A stretch of 42,217 nt of DNA from Companilactobacillus nuruki (GCF_002872255.1 NZ_NIPR01000031.1:1-42217), one strand, 5' to 3'. Positions 28,525 to 37,769 are shown, numbered from the stretch's first letter. Translations and numbers: made by a program. Notes: generated from the letters alone by a model not told the origin.

Positions 28525-29367
28525 GTGAATAAAAAAAGCTTAAAGAAATACATAGGTATAGCACTGTTACTTAGTGTTGTCTTGGTTTTAGCTGGATGTT
28601 CAAACCTAAACGAACCGATTACAAGCCACAGTACTGGATTTTGGGATCACTACGTTATTTATAGTTTCTCAAGATTTATTCTTTGGTTAGCCTCACTTGT
28701 CGGTAATAGTTATGGTTGGGCGATCATCATCTTCACACTGATCATTAGAATTATTTTGTTGCCACTTAACTGGTTCCAGATCAGAAGCATGAATAAACAA
28801 ATGAAGATTCAGCCACAAATGCAGGCTCTTCAAAAGAAATATTCTGCTAAGGATGTTGATACACAACAAAAATTAAGAGAAGAAACGCAAAAGTTATATA
28901 GTGAAGCAGGAGTTAATCCGGTCGCTGGATGTTTACCATTAGTAGTTCAATTGCCGGTTATGTTTGGTTTGTATCAAGCCATTTATAAGACAACGCAATT
29001 GCGTGATGGTAGTTTCTTGTGGATGCAGCTTGGTAAGGCTGATCCGTATTATATTATGGCTATCTTAGCTGCAGTATTTACTTTCTTAAGTACATACATT
29101 TCTAGCTATTCACAACCAACACAGAACGCCACAACAAAGATTATGACTTGGGTCATGCCAATATTTATCTTCGTACCAGCATTGACATTCCCATCAGCCA
29201 TCACTATTTATTGGGTAATTACTAATGCATTCCAAGTTCTTCAGACATTGGCTTTCCAAAATCCTTTCAAGTATCGTCGCGAACGTCGTGAAGAAGCGGA
29301 AGCAGAGAAAGAAAAAGAACGTCGACTTAGAAAAGCTAAGAAACGTGTTTACAAAAATCGTAAATAA
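28525..29367 (+). CDS. yidC: Membrane protein insertase YidC (OxaA, lipoprotein form)
   Basis: A 280-residue insertase. An N-terminal signal with lipobox LAGC (Cys25) is typical of Gram-positive YidC. The first conserved membrane region YGWAIIIFTLIIRIILLPL contains the family arginine (in RIILLP) that lies in the hydrophilic groove. The following membrane segments include GCLPLVVQLPVMFGLYQAI. A strongly basic C-terminal tail (about 252-280) would contact the ribosome. It helps insert and fold membrane proteins with SecYEG. The start codon is GTG (28525) with AGGTG upstream. Confidence 0.96.
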   Translation: MNKKSLKKYIGIALLLSVVLVLAGCSNLNEPITSHSTGFWDHYVIYSFSRFILWLASLVGNSYGWAIIIFTLIIRIILLPLNWFQIRSMNKQMKIQPQMQALQKKYSAKDVDTQQKLREETQKLYSEAGVNPVAGCLPLVVQLPVMFGLYQAIYKTTQLRDGSFLWMQLGKADPYYIMAILAAVFTFLSTYISSYSQPTQNATTKIMTWVMPIFIFVPALTFPSAITIYWVITNAFQVLQTLAFQNPFKYRRERREEAEAEKEKERRLRKAKKRVYKNRK

Positions 29368-29396
29368 TTGACATTTCTTAAATTACCATTTAAGAT
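29368..29396 (+). promoter_or_regulatory. Promoter of mnmE (TTGACA-17-TAAGAT)
   Basis: TTGACA (29368-29373) begins directly after the yidC stop and is followed after 17 nt by TAAGAT (29391-29396). A transcript would start near 29403, giving a leader of about 107 nt before the mnmE ATG. Confidence 0.7.
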
Positions 29397-29438
29397 GTTT
29401 TAGAATTGTTAATAGATTTTATATATAGAAAAGTAGTC

Positions 29439-29480
29439 AAGGTGCTTTTCCGTCAATATGGCGGATTATGCACTTTTTTT
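29439..29480 (+). terminator. Terminator hairpin in the mnmE leader
   Basis: GTGC (29442-29445) pairs with GCAC (29470-29473) and CCGTC (29450-29454... continuing to 29454) with GGCGG (29460-29464), with an AATAT loop and an internal loop, followed by seven T. It would end yidC transcripts, but it also lies downstream of the promoter at 29368. Only 29 nt remain between it and the mnmE ATG, too little for another promoter. Confidence 0.75.
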
Positions 29481-29509
29481 ATGCTCAAAAATAAGAAGGG
29501 AGTTTATTT

Positions 29510-30898
29510 ATGCCTAGTGCAGTAACCGAATATGATACGATAGCAGCCATTTCAACGCCTCCTGGGGAAGGAGCCATCTCCATTGTTAGATTATCTGGAG
29601 ATCAGGCTGTAACGGTCGCTAAGAGAATTTTTAAAGGTAAAGATTTGGCAAAGGTAGCCAGCCATACAATTAATTATGGACATATTATCGATCCATCTGA
29701 TGGATCTTTAGTTGATGAGGTAATGGTTTCAGTTATGCGTGCCCCAAAAACCTTTACCAGAGAGGACGTCATCGAAATAAATACCCATGGGGGTATAGTT
29801 GCGACGAATAAAGTCCTGCAACTTTTGTTAGGTTATGGCGCTCGAATGGCCGAACCAGGTGAATTTACTAAGCGTGCTTTTTTAAATGGTCGAATTGATT
29901 TGACCCAGGCAGAATCAGTAATGGATCTAATTCGTGCTAAAACTGATAAGGCAATGCAGGTAGCTGTTAATCAACTGGATGGAAACTTACATCATTTGAT
30001 TTCTAATTTGAGACAAGAGATTTTGGATTCGTTGGCTCAGGTTGAAGTTAATATTGATTATCCAGAATATGATACTGATCAAATGACTACAAATTTATTA
30101 CTAGAAAAAGCTCGAACGGTTAGTACTCGAATCGATGAGTTATTGAAGACAGCTGATAGCGGTGAAATTTTGCAACATGGTTTGGCAACAGCAATTGTCG
30201 GTAAACCCAATGTGGGAAAGTCTAGTCTTTTGAACCGTCTATTGGATGAAGAAAAGGCTATCGTAACAGACGTTGCGGGAACTACTCGTGATGTTGTTGA
30301 ACAATACGTCAATATAGATGGGGTGCCTTTGAAGTTGATCGATACTGCCGGTATTCGTGATACAGAAGATAAAGTCGAGAAAATTGGGGTTGAGCGCTCT
30401 AAGAAGGCTTTGGCTGGTGCCGATTTAGTGATTCTAGTTTTGGACTCAAGCCGCGAGCTAGAAGATGATGATATAGAGCTCTTAGACGCAACTGTAGATA
30501 AGAAGAGAATCGTTATCTTTAATAAGAATGATTTAATGCCCGTTATAACGCCTGAGTCAGTCGTTCAATTAAACCCTGACGACGTTATCTTGAGAACATC
30601 AGCTATTAAAAATGATGGTATTGAAACAATTAAACAAACAATTGGTAAAATATTTAATTCGGGAATTGAAGATAGCAGTAGTAATGTCATCATCACTAGT
30701 GCTAGACAAGCTGGATTGCTTCGTAAAGCTAAAAATAGCCTCAATGATGTAATTTCAGGAATTGAAGCAGGAATGCCTATTGATTTGGTTCAAATTGATA
30801 TGACTGCTTGCTGGGACACTCTAGGAGAAATTACTGGAGAAAGTTATCAAGACGAATTAATAACACAATTATTCTCACAATTTTGTTTAGGAAAATAG
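29510..30898 (+). CDS. mnmE: tRNA uridine-5-carboxymethylaminomethyl modification GTPase MnmE
   Basis: A 462-residue GTPase that works with MnmG to modify the wobble U34 of several tRNAs. An N-terminal tetrahydrofolate-binding domain starts [20 protein letters not shown] (7-26). The inserted G domain has GKPNVGKS (231-238), a DVAGTTRD switch and DTAG. The helical domain ends in the catalytic C-terminal motif CLGK (FCLGK). The RBS is GAAGGGAG before the ATG. It is 12 bp upstream of mnmG, so the two subunits are co-expressed. Full length. Confidence 0.96.
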   Translation: MPSAVTEYDTIAAISTPPGEGAISIVRLSGDQAVTVAKRIFKGKDLAKVASHTINYGHIIDPSDGSLVDEVMVSVMRAPKTFTREDVIEINTHGGIVATNKVLQLLLGYGARMAEPGEFTKRAFLNGRIDLTQAESVMDLIRAKTDKAMQVAVNQLDGNLHHLISNLRQEILDSLAQVEVNIDYPEYDTDQMTTNLLLEKARTVSTRIDELLKTADSGEILQHGLATAIVGKPNVGKSSLLNRLLDEEKAIVTDVAGTTRDVVEQYVNIDGVPLKLIDTAGIRDTEDKVEKIGVERSKKALAGADLVILVLDSSRELEDDDIELLDATVDKKRIVIFNKNDLMPVITPESVVQLNPDDVILRTSAIKNDGIETIKQTIGKIFNSGIEDSSSNVIITSARQAGLLRKAKNSLNDVISGIEAGMPIDLVQIDMTACWDTLGEITGESYQDELITQLFSQFCLGK

Positions 30899-30910
30899 GT
30901 ATAAATAAAA

Positions 30911-32815
30911 ATGGAAATTAAGGAATTTGATTCAGAAACTTATGATGTTATCGTTGTAGGTGCTGGTCATGCGGGTTCAGAAGCAGCATTAGCCGCCGCT
31001 CGTATGGGCCAAAAGACATTATTGGTTACAATTAATCTTGATATGGTAGCCTTCATGCCATGTAATCCATCTGTCGGTGGACCAGCTAAGGGAATTGTAG
31101 TCAGAGAAATTGATGCTTTAGGTGGTGAAATGGGCCGAAACATTGATAAAACATATATTCAAATGAGAATGTTAAATACTGGTAAGGGACCTGCTGTTCG
31201 TGCACTTCGTGCCCAAGCTGATAAAAATATGTATCATCGTGTTATGAAAGATACTTTAGAAAATGAGCCTAACTTAACTCTCCGCCAAGGAATGGCAGAA
31301 AAATTGATTGTCGAAGACGGTGTCTGCAAAGGAATAGTTACCGCAACAGGTGCCAAATATCATGCAAAATCAGTTGTTTTAACGGCTGGAACGTCTTCGC
31401 GAGGCAAGATCATTATCGGTGAGTTAATGTACTCATCAGGTCCTAATAATAGTATTCCTTCAATTAAGTTATCTGAAGACCTTGAAAAGCATGGATTCAA
31501 ACTAACTCGTTTCAAGACTGGTACTCCACCACGTATTAACAAGAACACGATCAATTTTGATCAAACAATCGAACAACCTGGCGATAAAGAACCAAATCAC
31601 TTTTCATTTGAGACGCCGGATTCAAGCTACTTGCAACATCAAATTTCTTGTTGGATGACATATACAAATGCTGAGACACATAAGATCATTCGTGAAAATC
31701 TTGATCGTGCACCAATGTTTTCTGGGGTTATTAAGGGTGTAGGTCCTAGATATTGTCCATCTATTGAAGATAAAGTAGTTCGATTTGCCGATAAACCAAG
31801 ACATCAAATTTTCCTTGAACCTGAAGGAAAAGATACACAAGAGTATTACGTTGGGGACTTTTCAACATCGATGCCAGAAGAAATTCAATTGAAGATGTTG
31901 CATTCTGTTGCAGGATTGGAAAATGCCAAGCTAATGCGTCCTGGTTATGCCATCGAATATGACGTTATTGAACCATGGCAATTGAAGTCTAATCTGGAAA
32001 CTAAAGTTGTTAAAAATCTATTCACTGCTGGTCAAATGAATGGAACCTCTGGTTATGAGGAAGCAGCTGGGCAAGGAATAATGGCTGGAATCAACGCTGC
32101 TCTACGTGCAGAAGGAAAAGATCCATTTGTTCTTCGTCGCGATGAGGCATATATCGGTGTTTTGATTGATGATTTAGTAACCAAGGGTACTAATGAACCA
32201 TATCGTCTACTAACTAGTCGTGCGGAATATCGTTTGATTTTGCGTCATGATAATGCTGATTTACGTTTGACCGATTATGGATATAAGTTGGGTTTGATTA
32301 ATGATGACCGTTATAACGGATTTAAAGAAAAACGTCAAACAATCGAAATGGAATTAAATCGTCTTTCACGTAAGATGATTACACCAAAGATGGCTCTGCC
32401 ATTCTTAAAAGCTCATGATTTAAAACCTCTCAAAGATGGTATTTTGGCAGATCATTTCTTAAGAAGACCGGAAGTTCATTATTCAGATATCATTGATATG
32501 ATTGGCGAAGCCAATTATCCAGTTGATAATCGTGTTGCTGAACAAGTTGAGATTGCTACTAAGTATGATGGTTACATTAAGAAGGAACAGATGCGAATTG
32601 AGCGTTTGAAGAAAATGGAATCAAAGAAGATTCCTGAACGTATCGATTATACAAAAATTGACAGTTTAGCTACAGAAGCAGTTCAAAAGTTGACTAAGAT
32701 TAATCCAACAACAATAGCTCAAGCTAGTCGTATCAGTGGGGTTAATCCTGCCGATATTGGAATTTTGAGTGTTTATATTGAACAAGGTAAGATAGCTAAA
32801 GTACCAGTGGAATAA
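30911..32815 (+). CDS. mnmG: tRNA uridine-5-carboxymethylaminomethyl modification enzyme MnmG
   Basis: A 634-residue FAD-dependent partner of MnmE (GidA). The FAD site [17 protein letters not shown] is at 17-33. Conserved GidA blocks follow: [13 protein letters not shown] (about 49-61), [16 protein letters not shown] and the [12 protein letters not shown] stretch near residue 380. The C-terminal helical domain binds MnmE. The full-length family size (about 620-640) is met. A terminator follows immediately. In many relatives rsmG or parB follows; here a lipoprotein gene does. Confidence 0.97.
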   Translation: MEIKEFDSETYDVIVVGAGHAGSEAALAAARMGQKTLLVTINLDMVAFMPCNPSVGGPAKGIVVREIDALGGEMGRNIDKTYIQMRMLNTGKGPAVRALRAQADKNMYHRVMKDTLENEPNLTLRQGMAEKLIVEDGVCKGIVTATGAKYHAKSVVLTAGTSSRGKIIIGELMYSSGPNNSIPSIKLSEDLEKHGFKLTRFKTGTPPRINKNTINFDQTIEQPGDKEPNHFSFETPDSSYLQHQISCWMTYTNAETHKIIRENLDRAPMFSGVIKGVGPRYCPSIEDKVVRFADKPRHQIFLEPEGKDTQEYYVGDFSTSMPEEIQLKMLHSVAGLENAKLMRPGYAIEYDVIEPWQLKSNLETKVVKNLFTAGQMNGTSGYEEAAGQGIMAGINAALRAEGKDPFVLRRDEAYIGVLIDDLVTKGTNEPYRLLTSRAEYRLILRHDNADLRLTDYGYKLGLINDDRYNGFKEKRQTIEMELNRLSRKMITPKMALPFLKAHDLKPLKDGILADHFLRRPEVHYSDIIDMIGEANYPVDNRVAEQVEIATKYDGYIKKEQMRIERLKKMESKKIPERIDYTKIDSLATEAVQKLTKINPTTIAQASRISGVNPADIGILSVYIEQGKIAKVPVE

Positions 32816-32821
32816 ACTAAT

Positions 32822-32850
32822 ATAGTCCTGAAAAGGGCTATTTTTTTTTT
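32822..32850 (+). terminator. Terminator after mnmG
   Basis: ATAGTCCT and AGGGCTAT (one G-U pair) form an 8-bp stem with a GAAA-containing loop, followed by ten T. Confidence 0.85.
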
Positions 32851-32925
32851 GCATAAATTTGGTATTAAAAATTACGGTCAGATGATAAGCTAAGTTCGTT
32901 AAATTATATATAGGCGGATTGAGGA

Positions 32926-33903
32926 ATGAAAAAGAGAATTTTTATTATCGTTATAGCGTTACTAATGTGCTTTACGATATCAGGATGTAACTCTGATAAA
33001 ACTAAACTTGCTATTTCTAGAAACGTTACAAGTTCAAAATTTGAAAAGAATATTATTAGACCTTTTGCTAAAAAAAATAATAGTGATATTAATCTATTAA
33101 CAGATGATAAAAATGCAGATATTATTGAGTTATCTCAACTTGATGCCGCAAAAGAGAATAAAGCTGGGCGCTTTAAAAAATTGGACTATAAGAGGATAGC
33201 CAATTTTAAATATTTATCAAATGAGCAACAAAAATTGGCTAAAGAAACTAATAGTGTGCCACTCTCTATGGAAAGGTTGAGTATGGTTTATGATTCTAGA
33301 AGAATTGGTCCACCTTATTTTTTTTATGATTTATGGAACCAAGAGCAAGTCAAAAGTATTGCTCTGCCAGATATTACTACTAAGTTTGGTCCAGCTATAA
33401 TTTATTTAGGAAATGATTATGATCATTACCGAAGTACTAGCTCTTATGTAAGTGATGAGGTTGAAAATCATGGTCAAGACAGTTTTAGGGCGTTACGAGA
33501 GTTAGAAGCATATACAAGAATTTATAAAAATCAAACTGAATTAATTAATTTATTTGAAAAGAAACAAATAAATGTCGCAGTTGTTGGCACTTCAACTGCA
33601 GAAAAATTGATACAAAGAATGCCTTATTTAAGAGTAACTGATGGGCATCAAATTACTAACACTGTAGTATATCAGATGGCCGCTGTTTCTAAAGATAGTA
33701 AGAATATAGAGTTAAGTTATAAGTATTTAAATTATCTATTGAGTAAAAATATTCAGAAAAAAATGAATAGTTTAGAAAGTGTATCGGATAACTTGTCGGT
33801 AGAAGTAAAAAATAAGGAATTAATCGTTACAACGATGAACTCTAATTTAGTTTTGGATGAATTGGGTGGTTGGAAAAAAGAATGGGATCAAATATTTTAT
33901 TAA
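32926..33903 (+). CDS. Lipoprotein, extracellular solute-binding protein-like
   Basis: A 325-residue protein with a lipoprotein signal: basic MKKR, hydrophobic core and lipobox ISGC (Cys21). The mature part looks like a periplasmic-binding-protein fold of the iron/spermidine class: an early beta-strand (TKLAISRNVTSSKFEKNIIR), a central 'NSVPLSMERLSMVYDSRRIG' resembling the conserved 'P.....G..YN.........' hinge of PotD/AfuA proteins, and a late 'QMAAVSKDSKNIELSYKYLNYLLS' helix. The ligand cannot be told. No ABC permease or ATPase gene is next to it, so it either feeds a distant transporter or has another extracellular role. It lies between terminators as a single-gene unit, with GAGG 5 nt before the ATG. 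Confidence 0.75.
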   Translation: MKKRIFIIVIALLMCFTISGCNSDKTKLAISRNVTSSKFEKNIIRPFAKKNNSDINLLTDDKNADIIELSQLDAAKENKAGRFKKLDYKRIANFKYLSNEQQKLAKETNSVPLSMERLSMVYDSRRIGPPYFFYDLWNQEQVKSIALPDITTKFGPAIIYLGNDYDHYRSTSSYVSDEVENHGQDSFRALRELEAYTRIYKNQTELINLFEKKQINVAVVGTSTAEKLIQRMPYLRVTDGHQITNTVVYQMAAVSKDSKNIELSYKYLNYLLSKNIQKKMNSLESVSDNLSVEVKNKELIVTTMNSNLVLDELGGWKKEWDQIFY

Positions 33904-33910
33904 AATTTGA

Positions 33911-33945
33911 AAAGACCCCTGTCGCTTTGCGACAGGGGTCTTTAA
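33911..33945 (+). terminator. Strong terminator after the lipoprotein gene
   Basis: A perfect 15-bp stem (AAAGACCCCTGTCGC, 33911-33925, with GCGACAGGGGTCTTT, 33929-33943) with a TTT loop. It is GC-rich in its centre and has a short T-run on the plus strand within the stem. Confidence 0.85.
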
Positions 33946-33981
33946 TAAACCTACCAAGGTAGAATCGAATATTTCCGCCCG

Positions 33982-34024
33982 TTTATCATTTGATAAATAG
34001 AGTCGATTTAAATAATGTTATAAT
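33982..34024 (+). promoter_or_regulatory. Promoter of uvrA-like gene with a candidate operator
   Basis: TGTTATAAT (34016-34024) is an extended -10 (TG-N-TATAAT), about 26 bp before the ATG. A perfect dyad TTTATCA-TT-TGATAAA (33982-33997) covers the -35 position, where a repressor could act. No regulator gene is adjacent, so the regulator is unknown. Confidence 0.55.
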
Positions 34025-34049
34025 CCCATTAGATTAGAAGGGGGAAATC

Positions 34050-36584
34050 ATGACAATTAGACATAAAGACTATATTCCGGATAATATTGAAGTTACAGGG
34101 GCCAATGCCAACAATCTTAAGAATATTGATGTTGATATTCCGCTTAATTCTTTTGTTGCCATAACGGGTGTATCAGGTTCAGGAAAATCTTCTTTAGCGA
34201 TGGATACAATTTACGCTGAAGGTGCCAGAAAATACTTGAATGCCTTGTCTACTTATACACGCCGAAGGATAACTCAAATGGGACGCTCTGATGTTAAGGG
34301 GATTAAAAATTTACCTTCAACGATTGCTTTACGGCAAAGACCAGTAGTCCCTAGTGTCCGCTCAACAGTTGGGACTATGACCGAGAGTTTGAATATTCTT
34401 CGGTTAATGTATTCACGTTTGGCTTCAATTGTTTGTCCTAATGGACATCGAATACAGCCAACTTTGAAAATATCTGAAGTTATGGATTTACCAACCTCAG
34501 ATGAAGCCATGGGTCAGATGATTTGTCCAGTTTGCGGAATCAAATTCATGGCATTTAGTGCTGAAGATTTTGCTTTTAATTCTGAAGGGGCATGTCCAAC
34601 TTGCCAGGGAACTGGTTTCTTGAAAGAGATAGAATTAAAAAAGATTATTCCTGATGAAGAACTTTCAATTAATGATGGGGCAGTAAAATCTTGGAATTTA
34701 CCAGGGCGAACACTTCAAAAGGACATTATCAAAGAATTGGGCGTTAGAACTGATGTCCCTTTTAAGGATTTGACTGATAAAGAAAAAGAAATTGTTATCA
34801 ATGGTAAAGAACAAAAAAAGGAAATTTTAGTGCCTACCAAAACAGGTCGTTCTTTTAGATTGAATGCTTTATATGAGAATGCTATTACGGCGGTCAAAAA
34901 CAGTTTAAAGAGTACTAAAAATGAGAACACTTTGACGCGTCTGGAAAGATTTTATACCGAAAGAACCTGTCCAGATTGTCATGGCAGTCGCTTTAATCCT
35001 AAATTGTTTACTAACGAACTAGTAGGGAAGAATATTGCTGAGGTAAGTCAATTTACAATTTCTGAACTACAAAATTTTTGTCATGACATAATGAATTGGT
35101 TACCAGCCGATATGAAAGTCTTGGGGAAAAATCTTACAACAGAATTGTTAGATCTCTTAGCACCTATTATTGATTTAGGGCTAAATTATTTATCAATTTC
35201 TCGAGCAGGTAATACTTTATCAACTGGAGAACTTCAACGGATTCAATTGGCTAGGACTATTCGGAATCAAATGACCGGAGTTCTATATGTTTTGGATGAA
35301 CCGAGTGTTGGTCTACATCCAGCCAATGTGGATGGGCTAATCAAAATTTTACGAGAATTAGTTCAATTGGGAAATTCATTAATAGTTGTTGACCATGATA
35401 CTAGTATTATTTCGGCGGCCGATTATGTAATTGAAATTGGACCAGATTCGGGTCTTGATGGTGGAAGGGTTATCACTCAGGGAACCGTTAAACAAATTGA
35501 AGAACATTCTGATTCGGTTATTCAGCCTTATTTAACTGGTAAAGCTGATATTATTAAACATAAGCAAAATATTCCCTTTAAAAAGGGATCAATTAAAATT
35601 GAGATTTCTGACCGTTATAACATTCATAATATGACAGCTAAGTTCAGTAAAGAATCGCTCAATGTAGTTTCAGGAATGTCTGGGTCGGGCAAAACGACTT
35701 TGATTTTTGATAGTTTATTACCAGCACTAAACGATAAAATTAATGGAGAAAGATTACCGCAATTTGTAAAATTAATTGATACAGGGGATATAAAGAATAT
35801 CGTTAAGGTTGACTCTGTTCCAATTGGAAAAAATGTTCGTTCGACCGTCGGTACTTATACTAAAATCTTGGATCATTTAAGAAAATTATTTGCTCAAACA
35901 CCTAAAGCCAAGGAAAAAAATTTCACCCCAACCTATTTTTCATATAATAATAAACAAGGTGCATGTCCTAATTGTGGCGGAACTGGAGTAATAACCTTGG
36001 ATATTCAATATTTACCAGATATGGTACAAACTTGTCCAGACTGTCTTGGCAATCGTTATAGAAAAGAAATTTTAGATATTACCTGGAGAGGGAAGAATAT
36101 TGCTGAAATATTGGCTATGTCTGTCAAGGAAGCTGATAAATTCTTTGAAGGAGTTCCGCAGGTAAAGAATATTTTAGATGTGTTGATCAGTATCGGGCTG
36201 GGTTACTTAAAACTTGGTGAAAGTACTCCGACTTTATCTGGTGGTGAGGCTCAACGAATGAAACTGGTCACTTATATGAAGAAGAGTCAAAAGAATCAAT
36301 TATTCGTTTTTGATGAGCCAAGTGTTGGACTACACCCCAAGGATGTGGGCGTTTTGCTCGATGTGTTCAACAAACTTTTGAAACGTCATGCAACAATTAT
36401 TGTTATTGAGCATGATCTTGATATTATTGCTAATGCTGATTATATTAATGATTTAGGTCCCGAAGGTGGAGTAAACGGTGGTAAAATTGTTGCAACAGGT
36501 ACTCCGAAAACGGTTGCAGATAACCCCGCCAGTTTAACGGGCAAGTATCTTAAAGAACATCTGCAATTGTTTAACAAATATTAA
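34050..36584 (+). CDS. UvrA-like ABC ATPase (second UvrA paralogue type)
   Basis: An 844-residue protein with two ABC ATPase halves and UvrA-type zinc modules. Half 1 has Walker A GVSGSGKS (40-47), signature LSTGE (390-394) and Walker B LYVLDEPSVGLHP (412-424). Half 2 has GMSGSGKT (542-549), LSGGEAQRM and FVFDEPSVGLHP. Cysteine pairs CPVC (159-162), CPTC (182-185), CPDC (307-310), CPNC and a later CPDC mark the zinc fingers. It is about 100 residues shorter than canonical UvrA (about 940) and the early regions differ, so it is a UvrA2/DrrC-like paralogue. Such proteins are linked to DNA damage or to self-protection against DNA-binding drugs; the role here is inferred. RBS GAAGGGGG. Confidence 0.85.
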   Translation: MTIRHKDYIPDNIEVTGANANNLKNIDVDIPLNSFVAITGVSGSGKSSLAMDTIYAEGARKYLNALSTYTRRRITQMGRSDVKGIKNLPSTIALRQRPVVPSVRSTVGTMTESLNILRLMYSRLASIVCPNGHRIQPTLKISEVMDLPTSDEAMGQMICPVCGIKFMAFSAEDFAFNSEGACPTCQGTGFLKEIELKKIIPDEELSINDGAVKSWNLPGRTLQKDIIKELGVRTDVPFKDLTDKEKEIVINGKEQKKEILVPTKTGRSFRLNALYENAITAVKNSLKSTKNENTLTRLERFYTERTCPDCHGSRFNPKLFTNELVGKNIAEVSQFTISELQNFCHDIMNWLPADMKVLGKNLTTELLDLLAPIIDLGLNYLSISRAGNTLSTGELQRIQLARTIRNQMTGVLYVLDEPSVGLHPANVDGLIKILRELVQLGNSLIVVDHDTSIISAADYVIEIGPDSGLDGGRVITQGTVKQIEEHSDSVIQPYLTGKADIIKHKQNIPFKKGSIKIEISDRYNIHNMTAKFSKESLNVVSGMSGSGKTTLIFDSLLPALNDKINGERLPQFVKLIDTGDIKNIVKVDSVPIGKNVRSTVGTYTKILDHLRKLFAQTPKAKEKNFTPTYFSYNNKQGACPNCGGTGVITLDIQYLPDMVQTCPDCLGNRYRKEILDITWRGKNIAEILAMSVKEADKFFEGVPQVKNILDVLISIGLGYLKLGESTPTLSGGEAQRMKLVTYMKKSQKNQLFVFDEPSVGLHPKDVGVLLDVFNKLLKRHATIIVIEHDLDIIANADYINDLGPEGGVNGGKIVATGTPKTVADNPASLTGKYLKEHLQLFNKY

Positions 36585-36599
36585 CCTGAGGTGATAGGT

Positions 36600-37508
36600 A
36601 TGGAAAAAATTGGTGTGATTGGACTAGGCAATATAGCTCAAAAGGCTTATTTGCCAGTTATGGCAACATTACAAAACGAATATGAATGGCATTTAACGAC
36701 ACGTAATGAGTCAAAGGGAATAATGTTAGAACAGAAATACGGGTTTAAACATTTCCATCAAACTCTTGATGAATTAATAGCTGAAAAACCACTTGCTGTT
36801 TTTGTTCATACACCTACCCAAACCCATTTTGAAATTATCAGTCAATTATTAGAGTCTGGAATCAATGTTTATGTTGATAAGCCAATTTCAGAAGAGTTGT
36901 CAGAAGTGAAAGAACTTTATAAGTTAGCAAAGGAAAAACATCTTTTATTGACCTGCGGTTTTAATCGCCGATTTGCGCCATTTAATCAGGAATTAAAAAG
37001 TATTCCTGATAAAAGAACAATTATCTCTGAAAAGATTCGAGAAAATTCACCACAGCCAACTAAATTTGCTATCTTTGATTTAATGATTCATTCAGTTGAT
37101 ACAGCAGTTTATTTAATGGATGAGAGAATAAAAAAGGTTGATAATTTTCTTGTGACTGATTCAGATAATTTAGAACAAGGTTATATCACTTTAATGGGTA
37201 AAAAAACACAAGTTCAGATTATTACTAATATGGTTGGTGGAAGTAATTTAGAATTATCAACGGTTCAGGGAATAGATACTAGGAAAACTGTTACTAATTT
37301 AGGATTATTACAAACATATAAAACTGGATCGACAATTCAAAAATCTCGCCCTGATTGGGAAAACACTTTGGTAACTAGGGGATTTGACCCCATTATAAGA
37401 GCCTTTCTGGAAGCCGTATCTGTCAATGGTGATAATCCGGTGAGTCCAGAGTCTTCTATTTTGAGTCATAAGTTATGTTTTGATCTTGTTAACTCTATCT
37501 CAGAGTAA
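36600..37508 (+). CDS. Gfo/Idh/MocA-family oxidoreductase (YceM/MviM-like)
   Basis: A 302-residue NAD(P)-dependent dehydrogenase. The N-terminal Rossmann motif GLGNIAQKAYLPVM and the family lysine motif DKPISEELSEV (catalytic Lys in DKP) are clear, as is CGFNRRFAP, which is close to the E. coli YceM/MviM family. The substrate is unknown, probably a sugar or cyclitol derivative. I start at ATG 36600 because GAGGTGA lies 5 nt upstream; an in-frame GTG at 36591 lies within that RBS. It begins 16 bp after the UvrA-like gene and is probably co-transcribed with it. A functional link between the two is not obvious. Confidence 0.88.
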   Translation: MEKIGVIGLGNIAQKAYLPVMATLQNEYEWHLTTRNESKGIMLEQKYGFKHFHQTLDELIAEKPLAVFVHTPTQTHFEIISQLLESGINVYVDKPISEELSEVKELYKLAKEKHLLLTCGFNRRFAPFNQELKSIPDKRTIISEKIRENSPQPTKFAIFDLMIHSVDTAVYLMDERIKKVDNFLVTDSDNLEQGYITLMGKKTQVQIITNMVGGSNLELSTVQGIDTRKTVTNLGLLQTYKTGSTIQKSRPDWENTLVTRGFDPIIRAFLEAVSVNGDNPVSPESSILSHKLCFDLVNSISE

Positions 37509-37547
37509 ATACAATATCTTGTGGCAAACATATGTATTTATACAATA

Positions 37548-37563
37548 TGTTCCATGTGGAACA
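37548..37563. promoter_or_regulatory. Degenerate parS-like palindrome
   Basis: TGTTCCATGTGGAACA has perfect 7-bp arms and differs from known parS variants (TGTTCCACGTGGAACA type) in one central base, CATGTG instead of CACGTG. It is intergenic, about 10 kb from the origin on the opposite arm from the exact parS at 18220. It could be a weak ParB/Noc site or a relic. Confidence 0.5.
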
Positions 37564-37570
37564 ATTAAAT

Positions 37571-37605
37571 AAAAAAGCTGAATCCAGTAAGCTTTCAGCC
37601 CTTTT
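37571..37605. terminator. Possible weak terminator after the oxidoreductase gene
   Basis: GCTGAA (37577-37582) pairs with TTCAGC (37594-37599), followed by CCTTTT on the plus strand and flanked by AAAAAA on the left. The stem is only 6 bp, so efficiency is uncertain. Confidence 0.35.
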
Positions 37606-37633
37606 ACTTTGGAAACGGATACTTAAAATAAAA

Positions 37634-37663
37634 TTGACTTATTAGGTGTTATCATGCGATACT
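37634..37663 (+). promoter_or_regulatory. Promoter of the unassigned small RNA
   Basis: TTGACT (37634-37639) is followed after 18 nt by GATACT (37658-37663), which is preceded by TG-C (extended -10). A start near 37670 fits the beginning of the GC-rich structured segment. Confidence 0.5.
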
Positions 37664-37669
37664 ACATGT

Positions 37670-37769
37670 GGTGCCAAACCGAGGTAAGGGTACGTGGTTG
37701 GCGCGCAAGCGTTTGGAAAATCACCGCACCTTACCACTGAGTCCTGCAGATGTGCAGGACTCTTTTTTT
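37670..37769 (+). ncRNA. Unassigned structured small RNA candidate (~100 nt)
   Basis: A GC-rich island in very AT-rich DNA, with no ORF. Predicted structure: an outer stem GGTAAGG/CCTTACC (37683-37689 with 37729-37735), an inner stem GTGGTT/AATCAC (37694-37699 with 37719-37724), and a CGC-GCAA-GCG hairpin (37702-37711) with a GNRA tetraloop, giving a long interrupted helix. It is followed by a textbook terminator, GAGTCCTGCA/TGCAGGACTC (37739-37748 with 37753-37762) and seven T. A promoter lies just upstream. It lacks the SRP, 6S, tmRNA, RNase P, T-box and TPP signatures I know. It may be a free-standing regulatory RNA or a riboswitch-like leader that has lost its gene. Confidence 0.6.

Noticed and set aside
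37670-37769. SRP (4.5S/scRNA), T-box or TPP element at this place
   Set aside because: It lacks the GGAAG/GCAGC loop of SRP RNA, the T-box 'GGGUGGNACCGCG' and the TPP 'CUGAGA' motif.
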